Positions 51,974-61,080 of a stretch of DNA of 64,000 nt are shown one piece after another; position 1 is the first letter of the stretch; the number at the start of each line of letters is the position of its first letter. Source of the stretch: Polaromonas sp. JS666 (GTDB lineage Bacteria; Pseudomonadota; Gammaproteobacteria; Burkholderiales; Burkholderiaceae_C); assembly GCF_000013865.1 (NCBI RefSeq), contig NC_007948.1, positions 4,030,001 to 4,094,000 on the forward strand. The letters are read 5' to 3'. The position numbers were made by a program, and so were the translations under genes. The notes beneath the pieces are model-generated. The model was not told the DNA's origin. It searched no databases and saw only the letters and a list, made by a program, of their open reading frames with translations.

Positions 51974-52158
51974 CACACCCCCGTTGCGGACTCACTTCGT
52001 GTAGCGGCCTCCCCCCTGGCAGGGGGCGACACCTGCGGCCCGGCAAAGCCGGTTCCGCGATGGACACGACACACCCCCGTTGCGGACTCACTTCGTGTAG
52101 TCGCCTCCCCCCTTGCTGGGGGCGACATCTGCGGCCCGGCAAAGCCGGTTCCGCGATG
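51972..52158. repeat. Two tandem 91-bp intergenic repeats (96-bp period)
   Basis: Unit 1 (51972-52062) and unit 2 (52068-52158) both run from GACACACCCCCGTTGCGGAC through CTTCGTGTAG and a C-run/G-run hairpin to CGGCAAAGCCGGTTCCGCGA. They differ at only a few positions. Each unit can fold into two hairpins (CCCCC/GGGGG; CGGC-AAA-GCCG). The unit resembles intergenic repeats I recall from Comamonadaceae genomes. It separates potB from potC. Confidence 0.92.
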
Positions 52159-52220
52159 TCACTGGCATTTCACCGCCTGCGCCAACACTGCGGGTGCGCA
52201 TCAGGCTGGGGAATCATCGA

Positions 52221-53081
52221 ATGATCGCCTCCCTGCCCCGCCCGGCCTGGCTGCGCGCCGGCACGGTGGTGTATGCCCTGGCCTTTTTCGCCTTCCTGTT
52301 CCTGCCGCTGGCGGTGGTGGCGGTGTTCGCCTTCAACGACGCGCCCTATCCCGCCCCGCCCTGGCGCGGCTTCACGCTGGACTGGTTTTTTGGCAGCAAG
52401 GCCGGCCGCACCGGGCTGTTTTCGGACGGGCCGCTGCTGGCCAGCCTCTGGACCAGCGTGGTGGTGGCGGGCTGGGTCACGCTGCTGGCGGTTCTGGTGG
52501 GTACCACCAACGCCTTTTTGATTGAGCGCAGCCGGTTTCCGGGCAAGCAGGCCCTGTCTTTGCTGATGCTGGCCCCGCTGGTGATTCCGGGCGTGATTCT
52601 GGGCATCTCGATACTGGCCTTTGCCAGCCGGATGGCGCAATTTGCAGACGACATATGGGGCCTTGAGCTTGATTTTCTGCGCCCCGGCCTGCCGCTGGTG
52701 GTGCTGGGCCAGTTTTCGTACATCGTGTCCATTGCCACCCTCATCATCACGGCGCGCCTCAAACGCTTCGACATCACCCTGGAAGAAGCTGCTTACAACC
52801 TCGGCGCCTCGCGCGCAGCGGTCTTTGCCACCATCACGCTGCCGGCGCTCAAACCGGCCCTGGTAGGCGCTGCGGCCATTTCATTTTTGATGTCTTTTGA
52901 GAACTTCAACACCACGCTGATGCTGGTGGGTTCGGACGCGCCGCTCACCGTCATGATGTATGGGCGCATGCGCGAAGGCGCCACCCCGGTCCTGAACGCC
53001 GTCAGCCTGTTTCTGATGCTCGCCTCTGCCGCGCTGGCACTCACGCTGCTGCGCAAGCCAGCCATCGGCGGGGCAGCCTGA
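52221..53081 (+). CDS. Polyamine-type ABC transporter permease (PotC-like)
   Basis: The 286-residue permease starts MIASLPRPAWLRAGTVVYALAFFAFLFLPLAVVAVFAFN, with GGGGA about 9 bases before. It has the EAA loop TLEEAAYNLGASRAAVFATITLPALKPALVG. An open frame upstream overlaps the tandem repeat and is not part of the gene. It completes the potDABC set. Confidence 0.92.
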   Translation: MIASLPRPAWLRAGTVVYALAFFAFLFLPLAVVAVFAFNDAPYPAPPWRGFTLDWFFGSKAGRTGLFSDGPLLASLWTSVVVAGWVTLLAVLVGTTNAFLIERSRFPGKQALSLLMLAPLVIPGVILGISILAFASRMAQFADDIWGLELDFLRPGLPLVVLGQFSYIVSIATLIITARLKRFDITLEEAAYNLGASRAAVFATITLPALKPALVGAAAISFLMSFENFNTTLMLVGSDAPLTVMMYGRMREGATPVLNAVSLFLMLASAALALTLLRKPAIGGAA

Positions 53082-53285
53082 GACGCCTGGCGGCCAGCTG
53101 TGCCAACCCCGCCTGAGGCGGGAGTCGACACGCCCATAAAACCGCCTGTTACAGCGGCCTCGTGCGAATACCCAAATACGTGCATGAACGCAAAAATCGT
53201 GATACGGTGCAGTTCTTGAACCCGCAGTTTTTGAGCTTTTTTTGAGTGTGTTGAGCGTTTAGACATTTACCTCACAGGTGAACGG

Positions 53286-54239
53286 ATGCGAAGGCCTGCC
53301 CTCTACAGTAGCTCCAGCCACGACCGCCGCGGCAACGACGCTCCGGATGCACCCGAGGCCGACCCGCCTGCGCAGTCCCCGCCCCAGGAACTGCCGCTAC
53401 CGGCACGCACTTCACGTTTTTCACGCCTGGCCGCGCGCTTTCCGGCCTACAACCTCTACCTGCTCTGGTCCGTCATTGCCCTGTTGGCCCTGTTGCTGGC
53501 CATCAGTTTTTCCCTGTCACTGCACCCGCCGGGCCGCAAACTGACCCAGCACGACATCAACGCAGCCGTCCTCAAGACACTGGAGACGACCACCCTGCCC
53601 TCAGCCGCCGCCAAGGCCTATCAGGTGATCAGCCCTTCCGTGGTGCGCGTCGTGGGCCAGGGCCGGGAAAAGGATGGCAAGGACGGCAGCAAGGAAGAAG
53701 GCGAGCGCAGCGTGGGCACCGGCGTGGTCATCGTGGACAAGGGCATCATCCTGACCAACCTGCATGTGGTGCAGGGGGCAGAGAACATCAAGGTCACGTT
53801 CTCCGACGGCCTGGAGTCCACCGCCTCGATTGTCGGCATACAGCTGGAAAACGATCTGGCGGTGTTGCAGGCCGACAAAATTCCGGACGACATGATCGCC
53901 GCCACCATGCGCTCCACGGCCGACCTCGCGCCGGGCGATGAGGTGATGGCGGTGGGCTATCCGTTCGGCATCGGCCCTTCCGCTTCGGCCGGTGTCATCT
54001 CGGGGCTCAAGCGCACCTTCCGCTCGCCCGAGGGCAAGCAGCAAATGACCAACCTCATCCAGTTCGACGCGGCCGCCAACCCGGGTAATTCGGGTGGGCC
54101 ACTGGTCACCATGGATGGCGAAGTCATCGGCATCGTGACCGCCATCTACAACCCCAACCAGCAACGCACGTTTGTCGGCATCGGCTTTGCCGTGCCGATT
54201 GAAAACGCGGCCTCGGCTGCCGGCATGCCCCCATTTTGA
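53286..54239 (+). CDS. Membrane-anchored trypsin-like (HtrA/DegP-type) serine protease without PDZ
   Basis: The 317-residue protein has an N-terminal basic and proline-rich cytosolic part (1-55), one membrane span (about 58-77, LYLLWSVIALLALLLAISFS) and a periplasmic S1C protease domain. The catalytic triad is His160 (ILTNLHVV), Asp190 (LENDLAVL) and Ser269 (NPGNSGGPL). No PDZ domain follows; the chain ends soon after the protease core (GFAVPIENAASAAG). A full DegS would be about 350 residues with PDZ. It lies 9 bases before moxR, so it may be co-transcribed with the MoxR/VWA unit. Confidence 0.9.
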   Translation: MRRPALYSSSSHDRRGNDAPDAPEADPPAQSPPQELPLPARTSRFSRLAARFPAYNLYLLWSVIALLALLLAISFSLSLHPPGRKLTQHDINAAVLKTLETTTLPSAAAKAYQVISPSVVRVVGQGREKDGKDGSKEEGERSVGTGVVIVDKGIILTNLHVVQGAENIKVTFSDGLESTASIVGIQLENDLAVLQADKIPDDMIAATMRSTADLAPGDEVMAVGYPFGIGPSASAGVISGLKRTFRSPEGKQQMTNLIQFDAAANPGNSGGPLVTMDGEVIGIVTAIYNPNQQRTFVGIGFAVPIENAASAAGMPPF

Positions 54240-54248
54240 AAGACCCGA

Positions 54249-55263
<1,015 letters not shown>

Positions 55264-55283
<20 letters not shown>

Positions 55284-56355
55284 GGATATAAGCCCCCACG
55301 CTCCGCCGCTGCGCGGGTCGCTGCCCCCCGAGGGGGCTGGCCTTGCTTGGGGCGGCCCTGCGCTGCGGCCGCTCGCACCTCCTTCGCCAGCCACGGCACC
55401 CGCCGCTGGGGCAGAGCAGTTGCTGCGCCGCCTCGAATGGACCGTGTTGCGCCGTCTTGACGGGCTGCTGCAGGGCGACTACCGCACCCTGCTGCGCGGC
55501 GCCGGCATGGACCTGGCGGACCTGCGCGAATACCAGCATCACGACGACGTGCGTCACATTGACTGGAACGTGACGGCGCGCCTGCAGCAGACGCATGTGC
55601 GCGTCTTTACCGAAGACCGCGAAATGAGCGCCTGGTTTTTGCTGGACCTGAGCCCTTCAATGGACTTTGGCTCCGGCGAACTGCGCAAGCGCCACGTGTT
55701 GACAGAATTCGTCGCCGTGCTGGCGCGCATGCTGACGCGCCACGGCAACCGCGTGGGCGCCGTGCTCTATGGCGCCGGCGTAGACGCCGTGATTCCGGCG
55801 CGCGGCGGCCGCCACCATGTGCTGCGCATGCTGCATACCCTGCATGCACGCCCTGAATCGGCCGGTACCGGCCCCACGCGCCTGCGCGAATTGCTGGAGT
55901 CCGCCGCCAACCTGGTGCGCCGGCGCTCTACCCTGTTTGTGGTGTCCGATTTCATCAGCGAGCCGGGCTGGGAAAAACCCCTGGGCCTGCTCGCACTGCG
56001 CCATGAAGTGGTGGCCGTGCGCCTGCTCGATCCGCTGGAGCTGGAACTGCCCGATCTCGGACTGATCCCGATCCGCGATGCCGAGACCGGCGAACAGCTG
56101 CTGGTCGACACCCACGATGCGGGTTTTCGCAAGCGCTTTGCCCGCATTGCCGCGCAGCGCGAAGCCGAGTTGCGGCAGACCCTGGCACGCGCCGGTGTCG
56201 ACACGCTGGAGCTGTCAACCGATGACGATCTGGTGGATGCCATCATGCGTTTTGCCGACTTGCGCAAACGCCGCAGCCGGCTGTCTGGCGGCCATGCGGC
56301 CGGCATGCATGCGGCATTGGGCAAGTTGCCCTCGCACCTGCGACAGGCCGCCTGA
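55264..56355 (+). CDS. DUF58 protein with VWA-like MIDAS motif
   Basis: The 363-residue protein overlaps the moxR end by 20 bases. The DUF58 core starts at about residue 50 (LLRRLEWTVLRRLDGLLQGDYRTLLRGAGMDLADLREYQ) with DDVRHIDWNVTARL, then WFLLDLSPSMDFGSG (DxSxS metal site). Residues about 12-37 (HAPPLRGSLPPEGAGLAWGG) are encoded by an intergenic-type repeat (55298-55375), so the N-terminal extension is probably repeat-derived. It works with MoxR and the next VWA protein. Confidence 0.9.
55298..55375. repeat. Intergenic-type palindromic repeat inside the DUF58 5' end
   Basis: ACGCTCCGCCGCTGCGCGGG followed by GCTGCCCCCCGAGGGGGCTG and GCTTGGGGCGGCCCTGCGC. This is the CCCCCGAGGGGG-type element that I recall as widespread between genes in Comamonadaceae. 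Here it lies in the open frame just after moxR and codes for proline- and glycine-rich residues. Confidence 0.7.
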
Positions 56356-56394
56356 ACTGCCTGAGTAGTACCCGGTACCGCCCAAGGAACTTTC

Positions 56395-57435
56395 ATGTTT
56401 TTTCTCTGGCCCCAATTTCTCTGGCTGCTGCTGGCCGTACCGCTGCTTGTGCTGCTGTACCTCTGGTTGCTGCGCCGCAAGAAAAAACTGGCCGTGCGCT
56501 ACGCATCACTGGCCATCATCAAGGAGGCCATGGGCCCGGGGCAAAGCATTCGCCGCCATATCCCGCCCATCCTGTTTCTGCTGGCCATGGCGCTGATGCT
56601 GCTCGCCACGGCGCGACCGATGGCCGTGATCACGCTGCCGTCAAACCAGCAGACCATCATGCTGGCCATAGATGTTTCAGGCAGCATGCGCGCGACCGAC
56701 GTGCAGCCCAGCCGCCTCGTGGCTGCGCAAACGGCCGCCAAGGCCTTCCTCACCGAACTGCCGCGCACGGTGAAGGTCGGCCTTGTCGCGTTTGCCGGCT
56801 CTGCCCAGGTGGCGCAGATCCCGACGGTGAACCGCGAGGACCTGGTCTCCGCGATTGACCGCTTCCAGCTGCAGCGCGGCACCGCCATCGGCAACGGCAT
56901 CGTCATGTCGCTTGCCACGCTCTTTCCGGATGCCGGCATTGACCTGCAGTCCATGCAATCCGGGCGCGAGCGTCAGCGCGGCTTTGCCATTGACCAGGAG
57001 AAAAAGGAAGCGAAAGAATTCACGCCGGTGGCGCCGGGCTCCTACAACTCGGCCGCGATCATCCTGCTGACGGACGGCCAGCGCACCACCGGCGTCGACT
57101 CGCTCGATGCCGCCAAGCTGGCAGCCGACCGCGGCGTGCGCGTCTACACCGTGGGCATCGGTACCGTCGACGGCGAAACGATTGGCTTTGAAGGCTGGTC
57201 CATGCGCGTCAGGCTCGATGAGGAAACCCTCAAGGGCATCGCGCGCGCCACGCAGGCCGAGTACTTTTATGCGGGCACGGCGACTGACCTCAAAAAAGTC
57301 TATGAGACCCTGAGCTCACGCCTGACGGTGGAAAAAAAGGAGACCGAAGTCTCCGCCCTGCTGGCACTGGCAGCCGCAGCGCTGGCGCTGCTCTCCGCCG
57401 GGCTGTCACTGCTGTGGTTTAACCGGATTCTTTAA
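56395..57435 (+). CDS. VWA-domain membrane protein (BatA-like)
   Basis: The 346-residue protein has an N-terminal membrane segment (FLWPQFLWLLLAVPLLVLLYLWLLRRKKK), a second span near 57-76, a VWA domain with MIDAS LAIDVSGSM (residues 91-98), IILLTDGQRTTG, and a C-terminal span (ALLALAAAALALLSAGLSLLWF). This is the BatA layout, with the VWA domain in the periplasm. There is no batB or TPR gene downstream; the unit ends here. Confidence 0.9.
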   Translation: MFFLWPQFLWLLLAVPLLVLLYLWLLRRKKKLAVRYASLAIIKEAMGPGQSIRRHIPPILFLLAMALMLLATARPMAVITLPSNQQTIMLAIDVSGSMRATDVQPSRLVAAQTAAKAFLTELPRTVKVGLVAFAGSAQVAQIPTVNREDLVSAIDRFQLQRGTAIGNGIVMSLATLFPDAGIDLQSMQSGRERQRGFAIDQEKKEAKEFTPVAPGSYNSAAIILLTDGQRTTGVDSLDAAKLAADRGVRVYTVGIGTVDGETIGFEGWSMRVRLDEETLKGIARATQAEYFYAGTATDLKKVYETLSSRLTVEKKETEVSALLALAAAALALLSAGLSLLWFNRIL

Positions 57436-57513
57436 GGCGGCGGCCTGGCAGATGCGCTCAGGCACCGAGACAGCGAGACCACGAGACAGCGATAAGGATC
57501 GCTTCAACACCCA

Positions 57514-58878
57514 TCACTGTTTCACATTGCACTCGCGCCGCAGCAGGGCCAGCGCATCTGCCTGCGCAAACACCGAATCGCTTTGCAGCAGGTGCTGCGC
57601 TTCGTCAACAAAGTCCGTCCACAACCGGGCATAGTCGTCCTGGTATTGCGCGGGTGCGTTCTCCAGGATGTATTGATGGGCCAGGGCCGGGTCAAAGCCC
57701 GGCTTGGCGCCCGCTTTTTGATTCTTGCGGATCAGGGCCGCAGCGGCCTTTTCGCTCAGAAGCGTCTTGGGAGGGGCACCGGCGGCCACGCATAAAAACA
57801 GCGTGAGCAGCGAGCCGTCATCGCTGTTCCCCCCAGTGGCCTTGTCCCAGGCTTTGGAGACAGAACGGTCATGGTGGTCGATTTCGCTCGCCATGTCTTC
57901 CAGCCAGAAATACCGCCCAAAGAGCGGCGGCGTCCGGTGGTCACTGTCCTTGGCAAAAAGCGCCCTGGCCGGCAGGGAAGCGTCCAGGATGCGGGGTAAA
58001 TCGGCAACGACGGATTGCCGCACAAGCTCCACCACCGCCCTGAATTCATCGGGCAGGTTTTGGGGAAGGACGATGGGCAAGGTCAAAGACCTGGCGCTAC
58101 CCTTGTCGGCACCAGCGCCGGCCTTCTTCGCGAGTGCTGTGGCGCTGGTTTTGGCTAGTCCGTATCTCTTGCGCAGTGCCGCCACCATTTTTTCAAAGGC
58201 AACCCAATCCGGCATCTCGGCGTGTTGGGTGGCGGACAACACCAGGAGCGCCGTACGAATCACTGCTTCGGCATGGGTGTGCGCCTCTTCCAGTTCGGCG
58301 ACGTCCAGCCCCAGCTGTTCGGCCAGCCAGATGGCAGCGTCCTTCTGCTGCTTGACCGGACTGCGCCTGGCCAGTTCAGCCTGATAGTCATCCAGGCTTT
58401 TGAGCGTCCACGCGGCAAACACGCTGGACGGCGCCTGGCCGTCAAGGCTGTCACTGCCCGGATTGGTGTCAAAGCTGGTGCTCTCGGGCAGGGCCAGCAA
58501 GGCCTTCAACATGTCCGAGCCGCCCTTGGAGCGGGACAAAAACGAATGGTCACGCAGCGACTCGGCGGCTTTGCGCAGGTCGCCGCCACTGGTGCTTTCC
58601 AGGTAAAGGCTGACCAGGTTAACCATGCGGTCCCTGGCCTTTTCAAGTTCCGGGCGCAAAAATTCGCTGCCAAAGTGGCGCGCAATCTGCACCATGCCTT
58701 TGGGCGCATCCTCGCAAATGGCGTCCAGCTTATGCTGGTTGATGATGCCGTTCTGCACACCAAACTGCAGCGCCTTTTCAAAGAACGGGCGCGCATCATG
58801 GAGCGAGACCGAAGAACCGGACGCTGGCGGGGCTGAGGGTTGCGTGGGCATCGTGGAGAGATGGGCTTTCGGACTCAT
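57514..58878 (-). CDS. Uncharacterised protein of the J-domain operon (454 aa)
   Basis: I do not recognise a family. The start is MSPKAHLSTMPTQPSAPP (58878), seven bases after the upstream gene; an ATG at 58851 is also possible. The protein is rich in charged helices, with LHDARPFFEKALQFGVQNGIINQHKLDAICEDAPKGMVQIARHF near the N-terminus and LHDAR/FGRYFWLEDMASEIDHHDRSVSKAWD in the middle. It ends with DDYARLWTDFVDEAQHLLQSDSVFAQADALALLRRECNVKQ. No signal peptide or membrane span is seen. It is the last gene of a four-gene unit headed by a J-domain protein. Confidence 0.75.
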   Translation of the reverse strand: MSPKAHLSTMPTQPSAPPASGSSVSLHDARPFFEKALQFGVQNGIINQHKLDAICEDAPKGMVQIARHFGSEFLRPELEKARDRMVNLVSLYLESTSGGDLRKAAESLRDHSFLSRSKGGSDMLKALLALPESTSFDTNPGSDSLDGQAPSSVFAAWTLKSLDDYQAELARRSPVKQQKDAAIWLAEQLGLDVAELEEAHTHAEAVIRTALLVLSATQHAEMPDWVAFEKMVAALRKRYGLAKTSATALAKKAGAGADKGSARSLTLPIVLPQNLPDEFRAVVELVRQSVVADLPRILDASLPARALFAKDSDHRTPPLFGRYFWLEDMASEIDHHDRSVSKAWDKATGGNSDDGSLLTLFLCVAAGAPPKTLLSEKAAAALIRKNQKAGAKPGFDPALAHQYILENAPAQYQDDYARLWTDFVDEAQHLLQSDSVFAQADALALLRRECNVKQ

Positions 58879-58885
58879 GCCGCTT

Positions 58886-59632
58886 TTAGATTGCCGATTC
58901 CTCGTCTGACTCGCGCGCAGCGGGCGTGGCCTTGCCGCGGTCGGTATCACCCGTCTCGACCTTGCCATCGTCTTCTTCGGCGTCTTCTTCCTCCTCGACG
59001 CCCAGGTCATGCGCACGCGCCTTGGCGCGCAGCACAGTCAGCATCTCGATGAAAAGGTCGGGGCACTGGTAGCGCAAAATCCAGGCGAGCTCCATCCAGT
59101 CGTGGTCGGCAATTTCGTCCTGTTCGACGCGCGGCTTCGCATAGGCCGAGGCCTGCAGGGCGGCCTTGGACAGCAGTTCACCCGTGTCATCCACGGCATC
59201 AAAGGTGCCGGTACGGGCAAAGGCTTCGACGCGGCTCCACTTTTCAGTGAAGTAGTCGGCCAGCGCTTCGCTGCCGCCCTCCAGGTCGCCAATCGCATTC
59301 AAAAACGCCAGCGGGTCCGCGTCTTCCCTGAAGATCACCGAGTTGACCATGCCGCGCAGGTGGGTGCGGGTCAGGTCCTTGTACTGCTTTTCAATCACCA
59401 CCGCGCGCGCGAACTGCTCGGGCGTGACCAGCAGGTTGATGACCGATTCCTTCGAGTTGTCGTATTCGCGGATGACCGCCAGGATGTCTTTGGGCGGCAG
59501 CAAGTCCAGCACCACCATCAGCGCAGCGTCGCCCTCGGTGTCGGCCAGTTCGACCAGTGCGGACTCGGCGCCCACGATGTCGCCGGCGGCAATCAGGGTC
59601 TGTGTCTTGGCAATCAGGGCAAGGTGGTTCAT
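58886..59632 (-). CDS. Uncharacterised acidic-tail protein (248 aa)
   Basis: No family is recognised. MNHLALIAKTQTLIAAGDIVGAESALVELADTEGDAALM looks like a helical-repeat start. The middle has DHDWMELAWILRYQCPDLFIEMLTVLRAKARA. The last 35 residues are strongly acidic (EEEEDAEEDDGKVETGDTD). It lies between two unknown genes of the same operon, with 37 bases to the gene before it and 7 to the next. A role in protein complexes is possible. Confidence 0.75.
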   Translation of the reverse strand: MNHLALIAKTQTLIAAGDIVGAESALVELADTEGDAALMVVLDLLPPKDILAVIREYDNSKESVINLLVTPEQFARAVVIEKQYKDLTRTHLRGMVNSVIFREDADPLAFLNAIGDLEGGSEALADYFTEKWSRVEAFARTGTFDAVDDTGELLSKAALQASAYAKPRVEQDEIADHDWMELAWILRYQCPDLFIEMLTVLRAKARAHDLGVEEEEDAEEDDGKVETGDTDRGKATPAARESDEESAI

Positions 59633-59669
59633 AAAAGCTTCACGTCCAATCCAATCTGTCGGTCATCCA

Positions 59670-60248
59670 TCAATCTTTGCGGTCAAAGCCCTGCTCGACC
59701 AGCCAGTCGGCACCGGCTTCCTGCCGGATTTTCTCGTCGTCTGCTCCATCGCCGTATTCATCCGCGTCAAAGCCTTGCGGGCGATTGTCGCCGTCCTCAT
59801 GACTGCTTTCGTCGTCGTCTTCGGACTCGTCATCCTCACTCTGCCCGGCAGATGCAACAACCGGCTTGCCCGCCATGTACTCCAGGCCGGCAGCCACCGC
59901 CAAAAACCACTCGCCGCCCGGTTGCTTCAGCACCACCTCGGCCAGGTCCTGGGCCCAGGGTGCCAATTCAACCGCGTCAGCAAAGCCGCCCCACTCCGCA
60001 AACTCATCCGCCTCAAGGCTGAGCAGGTGATCCATCACCCCAGGCAACTTGAAGTGAAAACCGCGATGGAACATCACCGCCACCATCTCGGGACTCAGTT
60101 CCATCATGTGGACAAGGAAATTGATCTCCCTGCGTTTATCAGCCAAACGCTGGCCCAGCACATCGCGCCCTTCGGAGTCAAAGGTCAGGTCATCGATTTC
60201 AGACTGGTAGGCCGAACGCAACTCAAGGAAAAAAGGGGTGATCGTCAT
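59670..60248 (-). CDS. Uncharacterised acidic-tail protein (192 aa)
   Basis: No family is recognised. It starts MTITPFFLELRSAYQSEIDDLTFDSEGRDVLGQRLADKRREINFLV, has a compact middle (MDHLLSLEADEFAEWGGFADAVELAPWAQDLAEVVLKQPGGEWFLAVAAGLEYM) and then a serine/acid tail (SEDDESEDDDESSHEDGD) ending with DWLVEQGFDRKD. It is 29 bases downstream of the J-domain gene, the second gene of the unit. Its acidic tail resembles that of the next protein. Confidence 0.75.
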   Translation of the reverse strand: MTITPFFLELRSAYQSEIDDLTFDSEGRDVLGQRLADKRREINFLVHMMELSPEMVAVMFHRGFHFKLPGVMDHLLSLEADEFAEWGGFADAVELAPWAQDLAEVVLKQPGGEWFLAVAAGLEYMAGKPVVASAGQSEDDESEDDDESSHEDGDNRPQGFDADEYGDGADDEKIRQEAGADWLVEQGFDRKD

Positions 60249-60277
60249 GTCACGGGGTCCTTCGTGTCATGCACGTA

Positions 60278-60553
60278 TCAAAGCAGGGGGTTGAAATAAT
60301 TTGTCCAGATCTCGCGCGCCGTCTCGACCGGACTGTCGAGCAGGTTGCGGCGCCGGTTGTCGTCATAGGCTTGCCGTTTGTCCGCATCGGACAGCACCGC
60401 GTAAGCCTCCTGCACCGCACGGAAGCGCGCCCCCGCATCAGTGGCGGCGTTTTTGTCGGGGTGCAAGAAAGACGCTTTCTGGCGAAAGGCCTTCTTGACA
60501 TCGGCCAGCGTCGCAGCGCTGTTGAGCCCAAGGGTGGTGTAGTGATCGGTCAT
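60278..60553 (-). CDS. Small J-domain (DnaJ-like) protein
   Basis: The 91-residue protein is a J-domain and little else: DHYTTLGLNSAATLADVKKAFRQKASFLHPDKNA with the HPD motif, then ARFRAVQEAYAVLSDADKRQAYDDN. It can stimulate an Hsp70 (DnaK) ATPase. It lacks the Gly/Phe linker, zinc domain and C-terminal domains of DnaJ, so it must be a specialised cochaperone. It leads an operon with three unknown proteins, which may be its clients or adaptors. Confidence 0.88.
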   Translation of the reverse strand: MTDHYTTLGLNSAATLADVKKAFRQKASFLHPDKNAATDAGARFRAVQEAYAVLSDADKRQAYDDNRRRNLLDSPVETAREIWTNYFNPLL

Positions 60554-60577
60554 ATGAGCGCAAGCGTTTCGGTAGAA

Positions 60578-60591
60578 CCAACAGCTGTTGG
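60578..60591. promoter_or_regulatory. 14-bp perfect palindrome upstream of the J-domain operon
   Basis: CCAACAGCTGTTGG lies 25 bases upstream of the J-domain ATG (60553) on the minus strand. Position and symmetry fit an operator. No protein can be assigned. Confidence 0.45.
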
Positions 60592-61012
60592 CTCATCCGA
60601 AATGCGGAGGATTTTGGTGTACCCGGGATATCGCCAGCAAACGCGCTGCCCCTAGATTATGCCCGGCCAGCTTATTCCCGGCCTGGCAGCTAGTACTCAC
60701 ATCCACGCCGGCAGTTGCCCCTCCACCAGCCGGAGAGGTCGCCCGCAGCGCACCGCCGTGCCGATGGGTAAAACAGAAAAGGCCTATGGCGTTTCAAGAA
60801 ACTAGTCTATTTAGAGGAGGCGTCTTCACGGCTTGCTCCCTAAAATTCAACTGCGGGGTTTAGTGCTTTTTATTTAACTGGCGTAAGGCTGCAATGTGCT
60901 GAAAGTCATTTCCCGACAATCACTTAGCTCATTTCGAGACCGCCACCTTATGCCGCAGCGGCCGTTGCGTACCGCAGACCCCGGGCATACATTACGCATT
61001 GCGTTGTGCGCC

Positions 61013-61040
61013 TTGACGTGCGACACATTGCTCTTATCGT
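61013..61040 (+). promoter_or_regulatory. Possible sigma-70 promoter of the hybrid kinase gene
   Basis: TTGACG (61013-61018) and TATCGT (61035-61040) are 16 bases apart, 40 bases before the kinase ATG. The -35 matches five of six consensus bases; the -10 is weaker. Confidence 0.35.
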
Positions 61041-61080
61041 TGTGACCACCTTGTTCGCGATCCTCACCGGGTAGCAAATG

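Larger units (their letters stand above)
60554..61080. other. Long intergenic region between the J-domain operon and the hybrid kinase
   Basis: This region has no gene I can support. It holds a 14-bp palindrome near its left edge (60578-60591), an AT-richer stretch near 60790-60890 (ATTTAGAGG, CTTTTTATTTAACTGG), and a promoter-like pair close to the kinase start (61013-61040). Confidence 0.6.

Noticed and set aside
53107..53122. CCCGCC-TGA-GGCGGG stem after potC as terminator
   Set aside because: The stem has no T-tract after it and a three-base loop; not enough to call a terminator.
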